A stretch of 64,000 nt of DNA, taken from Yamagishiella unicocca. Lineage: Eukaryota; Chlorophyta; Chlorophyceae; Chlamydomonadales; Volvocaceae. Position 1 is the stretch's first letter, and each line of letters starts with the position of its first letter. A program made the position numbers and the translations under genes. The stretch covers positions 620,001-684,000 of the forward strand of contig BDSL01000047.1 in the NCBI GenBank assembly GCA_003116995.1, read 5' to 3'. This document shows positions 35,084-47,273 of this stretch, one piece after another. A model generated the notes under the pieces. That model was not told the DNA's origin. It ran no database searches and worked only from the letters and a program-made list of their open reading frames with translations.

Positions 35084-36101
35084 GAGCGGGGCTGGCGCTT
35101 CCTCGCCCCTTCCCCCCCGACCGGTTTCCTCTCGTATCTCCCCCGTGGGGGGTCGGGGCGGGCAAGCGGGCGGAGGCGAGGCTGTCTAGGTAAGGAGTTG
35201 GGTGTGGGCATGGACGAACTGACGGGCGAACTGAGCACAGCCCAGAGGGTGACTGCTGGCGGGCTGGTGAGGCGGCAAGGCGGCAAGGCGGCAAGTGGAG
35301 GGAAGGTGGAAAGGGGGCCAGGCGGATGGGGGGGCACTGGCCGCAAGCCGACCTGCCTCAAGCGGCGCCGAGGTGGCTGCGGGTGTACTTCATGTTGCAG
35401 TGGCGCAGTCGGTACGCGGTGTTGCGCCCTGCATTTAGCGGTGACAAGGATCATGTGTGGACGAGGTCGATGAAGAATTGCGGGGTAGGGCGGACTGCCC
35501 CTCCCCCCCTTGTGCAGGGCAGGAGCAAAGGTGTGGACGCTTCACGATGTATTTACGGCGCGGACTTAGATAGGCAAAGGCTGATGATAATAATAATAAA
35601 TAATAATGAATAATTATAATGCCGTTCAGTTCCGTTCGGTCGCGGACTCCTGAGGAGCGCTCCGCTCGTTGCATGTGGTTGCACTCTGAAGCGTTAGGAC
35701 GTTTTCGCTGTAAGTGTGGGGGGAACATCCTTTGTTCTGTTGCGCGTGTTTGGCAGTCTTGCGAGGTTTGTTGATTCGAGGTTCGTCAAGGTGTGACGGG
35801 GGGGGGGCGCAAGGTAGACGCAGGCGAGCGCAGCCCGCAGCGGCAGTGTGCCGCTATAAGGCGGCAGCAGCAGCAGCGGCAGCGCAGCGGCAGCTTGGCC
35901 CGTCTGATGAGGCATCATGATCTCATGAAGTGTTCGGCCACACCTCTGCTCACAACCACTGCCGTAATCCTCCAATCCTGCGCTGCAAGTTGCCGCCTTC
36001 GACATGGCTAGGACGCTACTATTATTCAACGCTCTTGTTATGCCCATGATTATATGAAAATTGTCCTGGGCTGTTAAGGGGCCAGGGAATTGATTGAGTG
36101 G
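35084..36101 (+). other. 3' UTR and flank of the Sfi1-like gene
   Basis: No further gene is seen. An AT-rich tract of TAATAA-like units spans 35587-35621. TGTAA at 35709-35713, 626 bases after the stop codon, is the best candidate polyadenylation signal. Confidence 0.5.
35709..35713 (+). terminator. Candidate TGTAA polyadenylation signal
   Basis: TGTAA is the usual near-upstream poly(A) element in volvocine nuclear genes. This copy lies downstream of the Sfi1-like gene and just after an AT-rich tract. Confidence 0.45.
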
Positions 36102-36191
36102 CATAAGATGCCCCACCGTTATGCACGTCGCAGGCATCGTTCTCATCATAAGATGCCCCACCGTTCATGCACGTCGCAGGCATGGTTCTCA
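36102..36191. repeat. Two tandem copies of a 45-bp sequence
   Basis: CATAAGATGCCCCACCGTT followed by (C)ATGCACGTCGCAGGCAT and GTTCTCA occurs at 36102-36146 and again at 36147-36191. The copies differ by one inserted C and a C/G change. Confidence 0.9.
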
Positions 36192-38022
36192 GCACAGTAG
36201 GGCCTTTTGTGTTTCACAAGGTGTTGTGTGCAGCTGTGGGTCACGGAGTTGTGCTGGTGTTGGGGCAATGGGCTGGAGGCTTGTGTGCAGCCTCTGAGCC
36301 CATGGTGCTAATGTGTATCCGCAGCCGTTATGGCATGAAGCGCAGCAGCTGATGACACCCGTTGTAACTTCCTTCTTTCCATCAACGAATTGAAAAATTT
36401 GGCAGGTTGCGCCCTGTATACACATGTTATTTGAGTGCGTAGCTGCGACGCCGATTATGATTCGGTCGATTAGCCTAGCCTCCTAGCTTGGAGAGGAAAC
36501 TAACCAGGCGCCGTGCAGTAGTAGCTCGAGGTGTCCTTGTCGGGCGTAAAATCTGCTCCAAGCATAAGACGGTCGTACGGACCCGAATTAGTAACTCGCT
36601 TTTTATTGGCACGACCATGCAGCAACACGGTATTTATCTAGCAGGCTTCGTAAACGCCTTCTGCAGACTGCGTCACATTGGCATGATCTACAGGAATCAA
36701 GGCCCAGGATTTTGTCATTGTACAGTGCACGCGTGCGAACAAAAAGTAGAACGCCGGCAACACCAACGCAGTTACCATTTCACGAGGAGCAGCAAATGTG
36801 GTCACATGCATTCCTTAGCACCTCGTTAGCCCCAGGAAGGAAGCGTGGTAGAAATGTGAAACGAAGTTGCGCCACACCGCCACACGTGAAGATCAACAGG
36901 AAAGCGTAGGCAGCGACCTTACACGGCTTCCAGATGGTTATGTGAGTATCGTCATCATCACGCAGCTCGCAACTGTCATCAATCGTCAAGCCGTCAAGCC
37001 CCAACAAGAATTCTTGCCAAATGAGCGCAAACGATTTTGACCTACCAGGTACATGCCAGAAATTCCAACCCCGTCTCGTAAACACATGCCGGCCAGTTTC
37101 ACTTCGGGTCCTTGAGCCATTGCGCCTGATGGCCATCGGGACCCATGCGCAGCACCTGAACTACAGGCCCCAATGACAGTACGCGACACAGGAAACATCG
37201 TTCGAAAGCAGCAGGGGAAACAGTACCCCTCCCCGACTTCTACAGCGATTCGTGCTAGGAACGCACGTCCCTCAAGAAGAGCTCTGCATCCGAGGCCGAC
37301 CCAAGGAGCCAGTAAAGTCAGTCTAGACCTCAAGAACCAGATGGCAGCTGGCGTAACCATGACGAAAACGCTGGACCCAAAACAAGGCGCGTAGCTTTTG
37401 CCTAAATTACCTCCGGATGGCGTTAGCTGTACAGCGGGCCTCTTGATGTAACCCATCCCTCGTTCACACCCCCGGTTCCCATATCAGCGCTGCCAGAGCG
37501 CCACAGCTCTAACGGCCTGACATCACTCACTTCCTACATGATGGATGCACCTATTTGGACTAGTGCTAGATGAGCCCGCGTGGTTGGCTTGGTGACGAGC
37601 AGCCGTGAGAGATCAGCCATCAGCTGCCCGCAATGACCGAGGCGTATGCTTCCGAGCCAAACGTAGAGGTCACATGAGGGAATCAGGTGCCGTAGCCTGA
37701 CGACCCGAACCTGATCTCTCGCAACCCGCCGGTACCACGGGCTGCAGTGTCACCCTCCTATCGCAGCTGGGTAGCGGAGAAGGCAGGCGACCTTATCCGT
37801 AACGAGTGCGAACACGTTTCCGGACAATGAGCCCACGAAGTAACGTCGACAGCCATTGAATATGCCAACGGGCCCTGCTATGGTCAGGTGCCAGCAGGCA
37901 ACCAGCAACCTCGTCAACCAGCAGCTCTCCAGTATCCCCGAGACCAGCGGTTCGGTCCAGGCAGCTATACGGCGCAGTTCAGTATTGCGCATCTAGCCTC
38001 CGCTGAAGAACCCAAGCGCCGC
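36192..38022. other. 3' flank of the casein kinase gene
   Basis: Small frames occur on both strands (for example 37456-36986 minus, 156 codons), but none has recognisable domains. Much of this is probably the kinase 3' UTR. TTACA at 36919-36923, which is TGTAA on the minus strand, is a possible poly(A) signal about 1.1 kb past the stop. Nothing else is supportable. Confidence 0.45.
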
Positions 38023-39781
38023 TCAAAAGTCGAACCTGAGGAGAGGGGAACCACGAGTTAGCGTGACAAGCCCAAGGACGGCGGTGTAGACGGCGTAGGG
38101 TAATATTAGAGGAAACTAGCTCGCCACCTTTGAATGCGTGCCTTGCATGTAACTGGGGGCACAAACGGTAAGGAGAAAACTACTGTGTGCGTCCCCACGT
38201 ATATTCCGCGGATGCATACCTTCCATAGTTGGGGTCCTGCTGCTCCTCGCCCTCTCCAGCAACAGCCTCCGGCCTGGGTGCGGCGGGCGGCCGCGGCACC
38301 GTCCCGCTCTGCTGGTGCTTCAGAATGGTCCAGTCAAACACGTAGTCCCACTGGTAGCCTGCAACAATACGGTCCATACACAAGATTTGTTAACATGTGC
38401 CTACATCAGCGCACAACAATTACGCATTCCCGATACTCAAACCCTACCCCTTCAATACACAAAGGAAAAAGAGTGTACAAACCAAGGGCCCAGCCATACG
38501 CTTGATGCTCCCTACCTTCGCGCGCGAACAGGTCCCGGAACATCTTCCGCAGGTACGAATAGTCCGGCTTGTCGTCGAAGCGCAGCGAGCGGCAGTACTG
38601 GAAGTACGTCACGAACTCCATGGGATATCCCTTGCACAGTACCTACGCAGACCAATGTCGTGTTTTATTACCACGGAAGCAAAAATTTTAACTGTCTCCA
38701 ACAAGGGAAGATTTAAAACTCTCACCTCGATAGGCGTGGACATCTTCTTTTCGCTGATCTTCTCATACTTTTGCCGCTTAGTCGTGGCTTTGAGACCCTG
38801 CCACGGCAGCGAGCCTCGCAGGAAGTACATCATCACATACCCCAGCGACTCCATGTCGTCGCGGCGGCTCTGCTCAATGCCCAAGTGCGTGTTGATGCTG
38901 GCGTAGCGGGCCGTGCCAGTCAGGTTCTTGTTCTCCCGGTATGGAATGTGGATATGTGTTTTAGGATCCCGGTACTTCTTCGCCAGACCGAAGTCGATAA
39001 TGTGCACCTGGTTGGCCTTCTTGCCCAGGCCCATTAGGAAGTTGTCGGGCTTAATGTCGCGGTGAATAAAGCTGCGCGAGTGCACAAACTCTACGCGTGA
39101 TAGCTGCAAGGATAGCACGAAATTAGGTAAGAACAACATGCGCAGGAATTGCCATAAGAGCAGTTGTGTCTCACCAGCTGGTCTGCGAGCATGAGCACCG
39201 TCTTTAAGCTGAACTTTCTGTTGCAAAAGTTGAAGAGGTCCTCGAGGCTGGGGCCAAGAAGGTCGATGACCATCACGTTGTAGTCTCCCTCGACGCCATA
39301 CCACCTCACGTTGGGGATACCGACTGCGCACGACCAATTGAGCTGAGGCCGCGGCCCGTTCGAAGCAGCTGAAAGTCGGCAAGAATGTCACCTACCTCCG
39401 CCCTGCAGAATCTTGTACAGCTTAGACTCGTAGAGCAGCTGAGCATGCCGCGTCTTGACCGACTCCTGCGAGCGTGGCCACACGGTGAGAGAGTCCGCTG
39501 GAGCGCCGCTTCAAACGCCAGCAAACCCACCAGCTTGATGGCGACCTCCTCCCCGGTCTGAATGTTAGTGCCTAAGTAGATGTCACCGAAGCTGCCGCCG
39601 CCAATCTTGCGGCCAAGCCGGTAGCTGTTCAAAGGGGGCCATTAGAGAAACGGAGTTGCATCTGGTCTCAAGGAATTCATATCGGTTGGAAACGATAGCC
39701 CATGACTCTTGCTAACTCAGAACAATACCGGTGCGAGGAGGGCGCATGTATCACGGCACGCGGCACTGCAGTTTGACGCAT
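38023..39781 (-). CDS. CK1: Casein kinase 1 (Ser/Thr protein kinase)
   Basis: Eight exons on the minus strand are 39781-39729, 39624-39531, 39465-39396, 39323-39175, 39103-38726, 38642-38516, 38358-38220 and 38035-38023. Every junction matches in phase and gives 340 residues, the usual size of short algal and plant CK1. Catalytic features are the Gly loop GGGSFG (26-31), Lys48 in [14 protein letters not shown] with the catalytic Asp at ~138, DFG at 159-161, and the CK1 signature [12 protein letters not shown] in place of APE. CK1 phosphorylates acidic or primed Ser/Thr sites and acts in vesicle traffic, circadian timing and, in Chlamydomonas, in flagella. The kinase core is certain. The first exon ([17 protein letters not shown]) and the last four-residue exon (R-FDF, stop) are inferred from a good donor or acceptor plus phase. 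The C-terminal tail is short, Pro/Gln/Glu-rich and lacks a palmitoylation-type Cys cluster. Confidence 0.95.
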
Positions 39782-40379
39782 TTCCTTGAGGTCCGGTCCA
39801 TGAGGCCCGAGGCCCGCTCAAAGCCCGAGAAACTTCCGTCGGTAGACCACATATCACTGCCTACCGGCCAGCAATGCGAATATCAAGCGCCATGTTGCCA
39901 GAGGTTGTCTCTCAACGTTAGCCTTCCAAGGCTTCCTTTGTCGGCGCGCTCCTCTCTTCCAAGCAGCTTAGCCTCCCCAAGAGGAGCTTCTGCACGCGTA
40001 TTCAGCGTGCGCCTACTAGAAAGCTTCCATAAAAACTGTTCCGGTCGAAAACTGAGACCCTTAGGGGAAGGCTGGGGCCGGGCAGACGTTAACCGCGGCC
40101 CGATGAAAATCGACTACAAAAATTGTGTAATTCTGTAAAGATTACGAAGGCTACCTATTAGTATCGACTTAGCACAAGGTAGTAATGTGAGGACCGCAGT
40201 GTTGAGGCTCTTCACCAAATGGGCCTCCCAGCTCCGTACATTTCAGTTCTGCTGGGGACCCCCCCACACACTTTACCCAAAATCGTATTGTAAATGGTAC
40301 TAGAACTGACGTGTTGGCCTTCAGTGCTTATTTGCTGCTTGCCGAACACTGCCGTGCAAATACTTTAAGCCCTGCCAAG
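39782..40379. promoter_or_regulatory. Divergent intergenic region between CK1 and PNO1
   Basis: The 598 bp between the two proposed start codons must hold both promoters. It is relatively AT-rich near 40100-40160 and 40260-40330. No element is named. Confidence 0.45.
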
Positions 40380-43141
40380 ATGCCGAAAGTAGACCGTAAC
40401 GCGCGGCAACAGCCGCTGAAGGAAGTGGGGCCGGTGGCCATGGAAGCGGATGAGTCCGGTGCGGGTCCTCTGCCTGAGAAGCCCAAGTTCGCGCCGCTGC
40501 CTACCGGCGACACGCAGCCTGGCGGCGACGCAAAAGTTGAGTTCCGGCGTGTACCGGTGCCACAGCACCGCATGACACCTCTAAAGACGGCTTGGATGGA
40601 GCTTTACAAGCCCGTCACCGAGAACCTGAAGTTGGACATGCGGATGAACCTTAAGACAAAGAAGGTGTGCACCCGATGGCGATTGCTATATATTGCAATG
40701 CGTTGGGCGAATGCCGACTGGCTTGGGGAAAATTGAACGCGCAGGTTGAAATCAAGACAACACCCCAGACGACTGCATCGGACGCGCTGCAGAAGGCTGC
40801 TGACTTTGTACATGCGTATCTGCTTGGTGAGCGGGAACCCGGGATGGTGCTGCGCATCCCGCTTCCGGGCGGCCACCAGCTGCGCTAGCCTACGGCTGTC
40901 GCCCAGGGGTCCACCATGTCCGTAACTGTGTTGACACCGTGCAATACATGTGCTCATAACGGGAGATGTAGTCATAACTCAAAGCAGGCTGTATCCATGT
41001 TGGAGAATATTGTCCCTTACCCGAGACACATCCATCGGACAGCCACGAGGGGTTTGACGGATGGTCCGAAAGGCTTTTCGAAGGACCTCACGGAGAGCCC
41101 TCGCTCCTCCGCTCGAAACCCTCTGGTGAAACTCCCATCAGGCTTCGAGATTCGCGACGCCATAGCCCTGCTGAGGTTGGACGATTTGTATGTCGAGTGC
41201 TTTGAGATCAAGGACGTGAAGGTGAGCCACCATAAGGCCCCGGAGCTACACCGGCCAGGCCACGCAGGCCGGGCATAGCCTCGGGAAGCGAGGTCGACTG
41301 CCTTAGTACAATAGTGCGGCCGAGGACACAGGGGTTGATCGCCATCCTGGTTTCCAGGGCGCCTTGAAGGCCGGAGCTGAACTGATACGCTCCCCATCAG
41401 GCTTCCCCCTAAGGCTGTTTTCGCACGGAGACACACATATGCACACGGTACAGTGCCGCTATCGCCCCTCCGCCTCCCTACACCGGACCACTGTCCGGTC
41501 AGCCCGTTTTCTGTGAAGTTTCGCTCCACACATATACACACACACACACATACGCATGCTGGATCCGCTGCACTCGGCGCCAAGCACCCTCCCTCCCCCC
41601 TCCTCCACTCCCTGCCGCCGTGCTGCAGACGTTGCGTGGCGAGCACCTGTCGCGATGCATCGGCCGCATAGCCGGCAAGGTGGGTGGAGGGTTTGGTTGA
41701 GGGGGCACCCGCGTCTGAGAGGAGGGTCGGCCCACTAACGCACTGAACGGCGGGTGCGAAAGAGGAGGGGCTAGTATCGCTGTTACGCACCAGGCAGGGG
41801 AAGCATGAGTCCAGGGAAGGCCACGGCGACAGGCACTGGAAGCATGGCGCGATCTTCGGGAGCCGTGAGCCGCGGCGAGCCAAGCATGGCGGACGCACGG
41901 TGGTTGGGCCAGGGTGTTGCACACGAAACACAGTTGAGGGCTGGGGGGAGGTTGGTTGGTCGGGGGGCTAGGGCCAAGCGTTAAGGCCGGGCTGCGCGTC
42001 TGGGGGCACGTGACCCGAGGATTGTCGCTAGGTGTTTTCCGGTAAAGACGTGTTTCTGGCTTGGTGTTTCACACCTCCAAAGCCCGAAATGAAATGGAAT
42101 GGAATGGAATGGCCGATGGGGAGTGAAGGGGGACATGGGTTTCGTTGGCACTTGGCAACCGTGAAGGCTTCAGGTTTCGGAGGAAGGGCAGGCACACCGG
42201 AGCGACCCAGGGGTGTGGGGGTGGCATAAAGACCGGTTACACAACATGGATAGGATAGGGGTGGAGGGGAAGAGGAAGGCTGTGTGCCGCCTGGGGGGGT
42301 GCGGGCCGATGAGGAAGTTCGCCGTACAGTCGGCACGCGCCTGGGTGTGGCAGGGGGAGGGGAAGGCCGCGGGCGGGGGGGATTCGGGGCAGGGCCGAGG
42401 TCGCGTGCGGCACCAAGGCCGCCGGAAGGTGTTGCGTTGGGAGCGAGTGGGGCCAGGGGTGACTCACGTGGGGGCTCCTGACCCGGCTGCGGCGGTGGGA
42501 CCCCTGCCTCGCTGTGGGCGGTGCTGGGGGGGCAGGAAGCCCGTAGGTCGGCACTTCGGCACTTGAGGGATGCGCGGTGCTGGGTCGCGCATGCTTGGCC
42601 CATTCGAGCCCGCGTGCGAAGTAGCTGCGGGCGGGTGGTGCTGCGGGCAGCAGGGGGTGCGGGTGGCGAGCGCGCCTCCGCGGGTGGGGCGTGGTGGCCC
42701 ATAGCGCTGCGGCCGGGTGGCGGCTGGCGGGTGTACCAAAAAACACGTGCATGGCGACGCTGAAACCCTAGTCCTCTGCCCACGCCCTCCAACCCGCTTC
42801 CCACCGCTATCGCGACATGTGTTGCCCCCAACCGCCTTCCGCCCGCCAACAACAACAACGACACTGACAAAATGGTCGCCACAGCAGCAGCAGCTCCGGT
42901 CGCTGACACCATCGGGGCGCCCGCCCCTCCCTGGCCCCCGCAGGACGGCAAGACGAAGTTCACGATTGAGAACTCGACCCGCACTCGCGTCGTGCTGGCG
43001 GACACCCGCATCCACATCCTGGGGTCCTTCCAGAACATTCGCGTGGCTCGCGACGCGCTGTGCGCCCTCATCCTGGGCTCCCCCGCCTCCAAGGTCTACT
43101 CCAAACTGCGGTCGTCGTGCTCCCGCCTGAACGACAGCTGA
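40380..43141 (+). CDS. PNO1: PNO1/DIM2 KH-domain ribosome-assembly factor
   Basis: Five exons, 40380-40664, 40745-40826, 41142-41221, 41629-41679 and 42944-43141, join in phase and give 231 residues, typical for the family. Diagnostic stretches are EFRRVPVPQHRMTPLKTAW, LKLDMRMNLKTKK, LQKAADFVHAYLLGF, DAIALLRLDDLYVECFEIKD, SRCIGRIAGKDGKTKFTIEN, RIHILGSFQNIRVARDALC and ILGSPASKVYSKLR. PNO1 binds the 3' end of 18S pre-rRNA in pre-40S particles through its second KH domain (GRIAGKDGK loop) and recruits the dimethylase Dim1. The N-terminal ~50 residues are family-variable. Intron 4 is 1,264 bp, far longer than the other three (80, 315 and 407 bp), and holds a dispersed repeat near 42235. The start ATG is the first in frame. 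Confidence 0.96.
42235..42258 (+). repeat. Dispersed intronic element, GGTTACACGACATAGGA family
   Basis: CCGGTTACACAACATGGATA in PNO1 intron 4 matches the core found in sense at 48324-48345 (3' flank of the next gene) and at 56885-56862 on the minus strand (TTC5 intron). Confidence 0.6.
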
Positions 43142-44342
43142 GGAGGCGGCGGCGCCGCTGGGCGGTAGGCAGGAGCGCCTCCAGGGAGGGGGCTTCCCGC
43201 GGGCTGGCCGGCACCCGAGGGGGAAGGGGGAGGGGTTTAGTTTGGTGAGGGACGTGCGGGTTGCTTTGGCGGGGTTCGGTTGCGCTGCTGCATGGGTGCG
43301 GTGGGTGCCGGGTGTTGCCGATCGGTGCACACGGCTGGAGAGCGTTTGTGATGCTGAATTGCCCCGGGGTGGGGGGTAAAAAGAGAATCCGCGATTCCAC
43401 CACCCGGGGTGTTGGGGGCCATGCGGACCCGGAAGGGGGGTCATGATGTCGGGGTAGGTACAAATGTGTGTGTTTTAAGTATGTGTGTGTGTGCGCTTGA
43501 CGGAGCTGCAGGCTGCAGGACTGGGGAGTGATGGTGACGTACGTGTTGGACGAGGGCGGGGGGAGCGGGAGAGAGGGACTGCTGCCCAGGGCGTCACTTC
43601 TTAGGCAGGTCGCCGCCAGTCTGCAGAAGGCTGTGGGATGATGCGGAGCGCCGGCTGGTGCGCCGTCCAGGGAGGGGCTGGGTCCCAGCTGCTGTGGTGG
43701 AGGGGGCTGCTGGCCTTGGGAGCGGCGTGTTAGCTGTTGTCTTGTTCGTGGTGTTGACGTGCGTAGCTAGGAGGGCGAGGAGGACTAGTCCGGAACCGAG
43801 TAGGGAGCTGTGGTAGTGGTACGAAGGCCGTTGTGCGCAAGCGGTTCCGGGGCGGGGGTAGAGGGGGCAAGAGTTACAATGACGAGGGTGCTGACCTGAT
43901 TGCCGTACCGCGCCTCAGCGAGCAAGACGTGGGGCCGGGGGTGCTCCCGGGCGGCTGGAGGTTCCGAAGCCGGGCTGTGTTTGGTGTGCGCAGCCAGGCG
44001 GAGGGCCACGATGTCGCCGTGTGAGAGTTCGCCGTGAGATGTGACGGCCACGATGGCTCCATGTGAGGGCCTTTTGGTGCCCGACGTCACGGCGCCGTAC
44101 GGGAAACGGCGCGATAGATGACGCATGGGCAGGCACATGACGCGACCTCTTGTACCAGTAGCTGACCAGCGCAGGAGCAGTTTGTTCGATAGTAAAAGCC
44201 TTTCTCTTCCTTTGAATAAGAAGAGGAAAGAAGCCGACTGGGCTTCGCATTTTTTGTGGGCGGTGTAACAGCCCCTTTTAGCAGAGCATCGACCTCGTTT
44301 CTCGCCTTCCAAGCAGCAGCTAACACCAAGTGACCAGTAGAC
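43142..44342 (+). other. PNO1 3' UTR and 5' region of the next gene
   Basis: No gene is supportable. An element reading GGGTAAAAAGAGAATCCGCG lies at 43373-43408. A TG-rich simple tract is at 43465-43495. TGTAA at 44264-44268 is a candidate PNO1 poly(A) signal, only 75 bases before the next start codon. Confidence 0.5.
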
Positions 44343-47241
44343 ATGAAGCAGGCGCTGGCTCGTGCGCTCGCGGCGGCGGAGAACAGCGGCCAGGTGCGGC
44401 TTCCAGGAAACTTCGGTGCCGGCATTGCGTGTCGGAGTCCCGGCGCCGCTGCCCCGCTGGCCTCACCGACTGCCCCGTTGCTGGATTAATATGGATGTAA
44501 AAACGAAGTCCACGGTGCTGCACTTTTGTCAAAATACATTTTGCTGCGGCGCGCACAACTCGCGCCTCCTTGCGCAGCGGCGGCAGCACCTTGCACGACC
44601 CGCGGGTCGGCGCTGTTGTCACCGGCTGGGCCCCACTCAGCGCCGCGCCGCATCGCGCGCGGCAGGTTATGTATATGGCCGCTGCCCATGCTTAGTTGTT
44701 TTTCTCAAAGGCGGCGGAGCGGAGGGAACCTCAGGAGCCTGGACGCCCAGGGTTCCGAACCCCTCTGGTTCTGGGTTCCGAACCCCCCTCATCTCCTGCT
44801 TCAATCCTTGTGGGATCGCACCACTTCCAGCTCCTGACTCAAAAAGACCACAATTGCTAAGCCCATATGCTTGCGTTCACACCCCATTCCCACATCCGTC
44901 CAGCCGATCACCCACCCCACTCTTCAACACGCCCTTCCTCACCCCACACCACCCCACTCCGTTTCCTATGTCGTGTCATCTTTTCGCCACCCCCCCCCAC
45001 CCACCCCTTGCCCCTCTTCCGCTCCCCCCTCCCCCGGTCGCAAACCCCTTTCCCCGCCGCGCCGGGGGCCACCCATAAGGCCCTCCTCGCCGCCGCTGCG
45101 CGGCGCCCGCTGTCCCACCGCGTGGGCGACCTGCCCCGCAGCCGCAGCGTGCAGCAGGAGCAGCTGGCGGAGGGCAGCGACAGCGAGTCCGCCGCAGCCA
45201 CCGGCCGCCCCGCCGCCCGACCCGCCAGGTCCCCAGACGCGCCGCCCGACCCCGCCACTCGGCGCGGCGGGCGGGAGACGATGCCTGACGAGCGGGTGGC
45301 TGATGAGGCTGCGCGGCTGACCATCCGACATGGGTCTGGCAAGTCGGCGGAGGCTATCCTGGCGGGGTGAGCGTGAGGGAAGGGGAGCGGACCCGTGGGT
45401 CGGATTTGAAAAGCGGGAGGGGACGGGAGGGGAGAGGTGGCGAAAGATCCGGAATGGGAGGAGAAAGTAAGGGGAAAGTAATGAGGTGACAGCCCGGGGG
45501 GGGGAGGGTGGCGAAAAGTCCCGGATGGGAGGGGAGGGGAGGGGAGGGTCAAGGCCCAGGTGGGGCTGGGGAGAGGAGGGAGGGAGTTGGGCGTCGATGC
45601 CAGGGCGAGGTGAGCGCGGCATGGAATGTGAGGGTGAGAGGGGTGTTGGGGTGAGAGGGGTGTTGGGAGGGGGGGCTTACGTTGCTCGGACCTGTGTTGG
45701 TCCACTGCTCCTCCCTTGTCCACTGCGCTCCCCCCCATGCAACCGCAAGCGCGTACTCGCCCCTCCGAAGTCGTTCCACTGGCCTTCCACACGGCCCCCA
45801 CACGGCCCCCACACGGCCCCCACTCGGCCCCCACTCGGCCCCAGCCGCGTCTCAGCCCCAATGCCGCCACCTTGCCCGGCCCCCCGTCACCAGCTGCACT
45901 TCCCACTTTGAGTAACCGGTTCTTTTCTGTGACCCCCCAGTCCCGAGGCGGCTGAGGCGGCCCACAGCAACACCGCTGTCAAGTTTGTGTACCAGCAGCA
46001 GCCTAGCCCCGACGTCCGGGACACGGAGGGGGGGAACACCAGCGACAGAGCAGCGGAGCAGGTGGGTGCGGGCGCGGGTGGGGGTGGTGGGGGTGGTGGG
46101 GGTGGTGGGGGTGGTGGGGGTGGTGGGAGGGTGGTGTGGCGAGACTGCGCTGTGCTTCTGCTGCTGCCGTTGCTGTCGCCACCAGCTGCCACCAACTGCG
46201 GTCCGCTGCCCCTCCCCCCCTGGAGTAGCAACAGCTACACTTTCCATGTCGAGTAACCGGTTCTTTTCTGTAACCCCCCTGGAGTACATACGCCCTTGGC
46301 AGTCAAACCCTGAGCCACAACCCACTTCCCTACCCGCCATCACCCGGCCAGATTCACACCTCCTAACCGAAACCGAATCTGCTCGGCCCCCCCGCCTTAA
46401 CTGCTCTTTCTCCACCCCAAACCCCCAACCCCCCCGCTCACCACCCAGTCCCGCCAGTCTCCCGGCGGACCACCCACAGCCCCATCTCTTACTCCCAATC
46501 AGCGGCACCGACATTTTGGACACCGACCTCCCCCCCTGCTCCACGGGTCTTCCTCGAACCCCCGCTCCCCCCCCGCCCCCAGGTTGCCAGGCAGTACCGT
46601 GAGACCGAGGGCAGCGGCACGGAGGCCTCCAGGGGGGGCCCCACGGACGACATTCCCGAGCTGGGCGGCATGGCGGGTGAGGACCGCTCCAGGGGGGGGA
46701 GCGCCTGCGCGAGGAAAACGGTTGATACGACGTAGTAGAGCGAGGAGGGGGCGGGCCGTCAGCTGAGGCCGCTGTCTTACCTACTTGGTCGGGGAAACGC
46801 CGCTTAGACTGCCGCCACTGCTGCCGCCACCGTCTGGACCAGTTAAGAGGTGAGCGGATATCCCTACACCTCTGCGTCACCTGAGGGGATGTTTGTGGGA
46901 ACCAAAGGGAAACAAACAAACAAACAAACAAAAAAACATCAAAACACAACCCCAAGTCTGGTTCAACATCAGACGCCATCCAGTTACGACACAAGCCGCA
47001 TGCATGGCAGCGCACCTCTCGAACCCCTCTTCCGTCGACGCGCATCCAGCGGTTTCCCTCCCCTCGGCTGCCCCAATGATTCCGCGTTTCCGCCCCTCCC
47101 TGGAGCAGGCGTCTTCCGGCCTCACCACGAGATGGGCGCCGACTACGGCCTCCGCACCCCCCGCAAGCCGGGCAGCAGGGACGCGCCAGAGGAGGCGGGC
47201 GGCGGCCGCCGTACGGAGGCGGAGATGGTTCGTGCGGCGGG

Positions 47242-47273
<32 letters not shown>

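Noticed and set aside
36986..37456. 156-codon minus-strand ORF downstream of CK1
   Set aside because: No domain and probably within the CK1 3' UTR.
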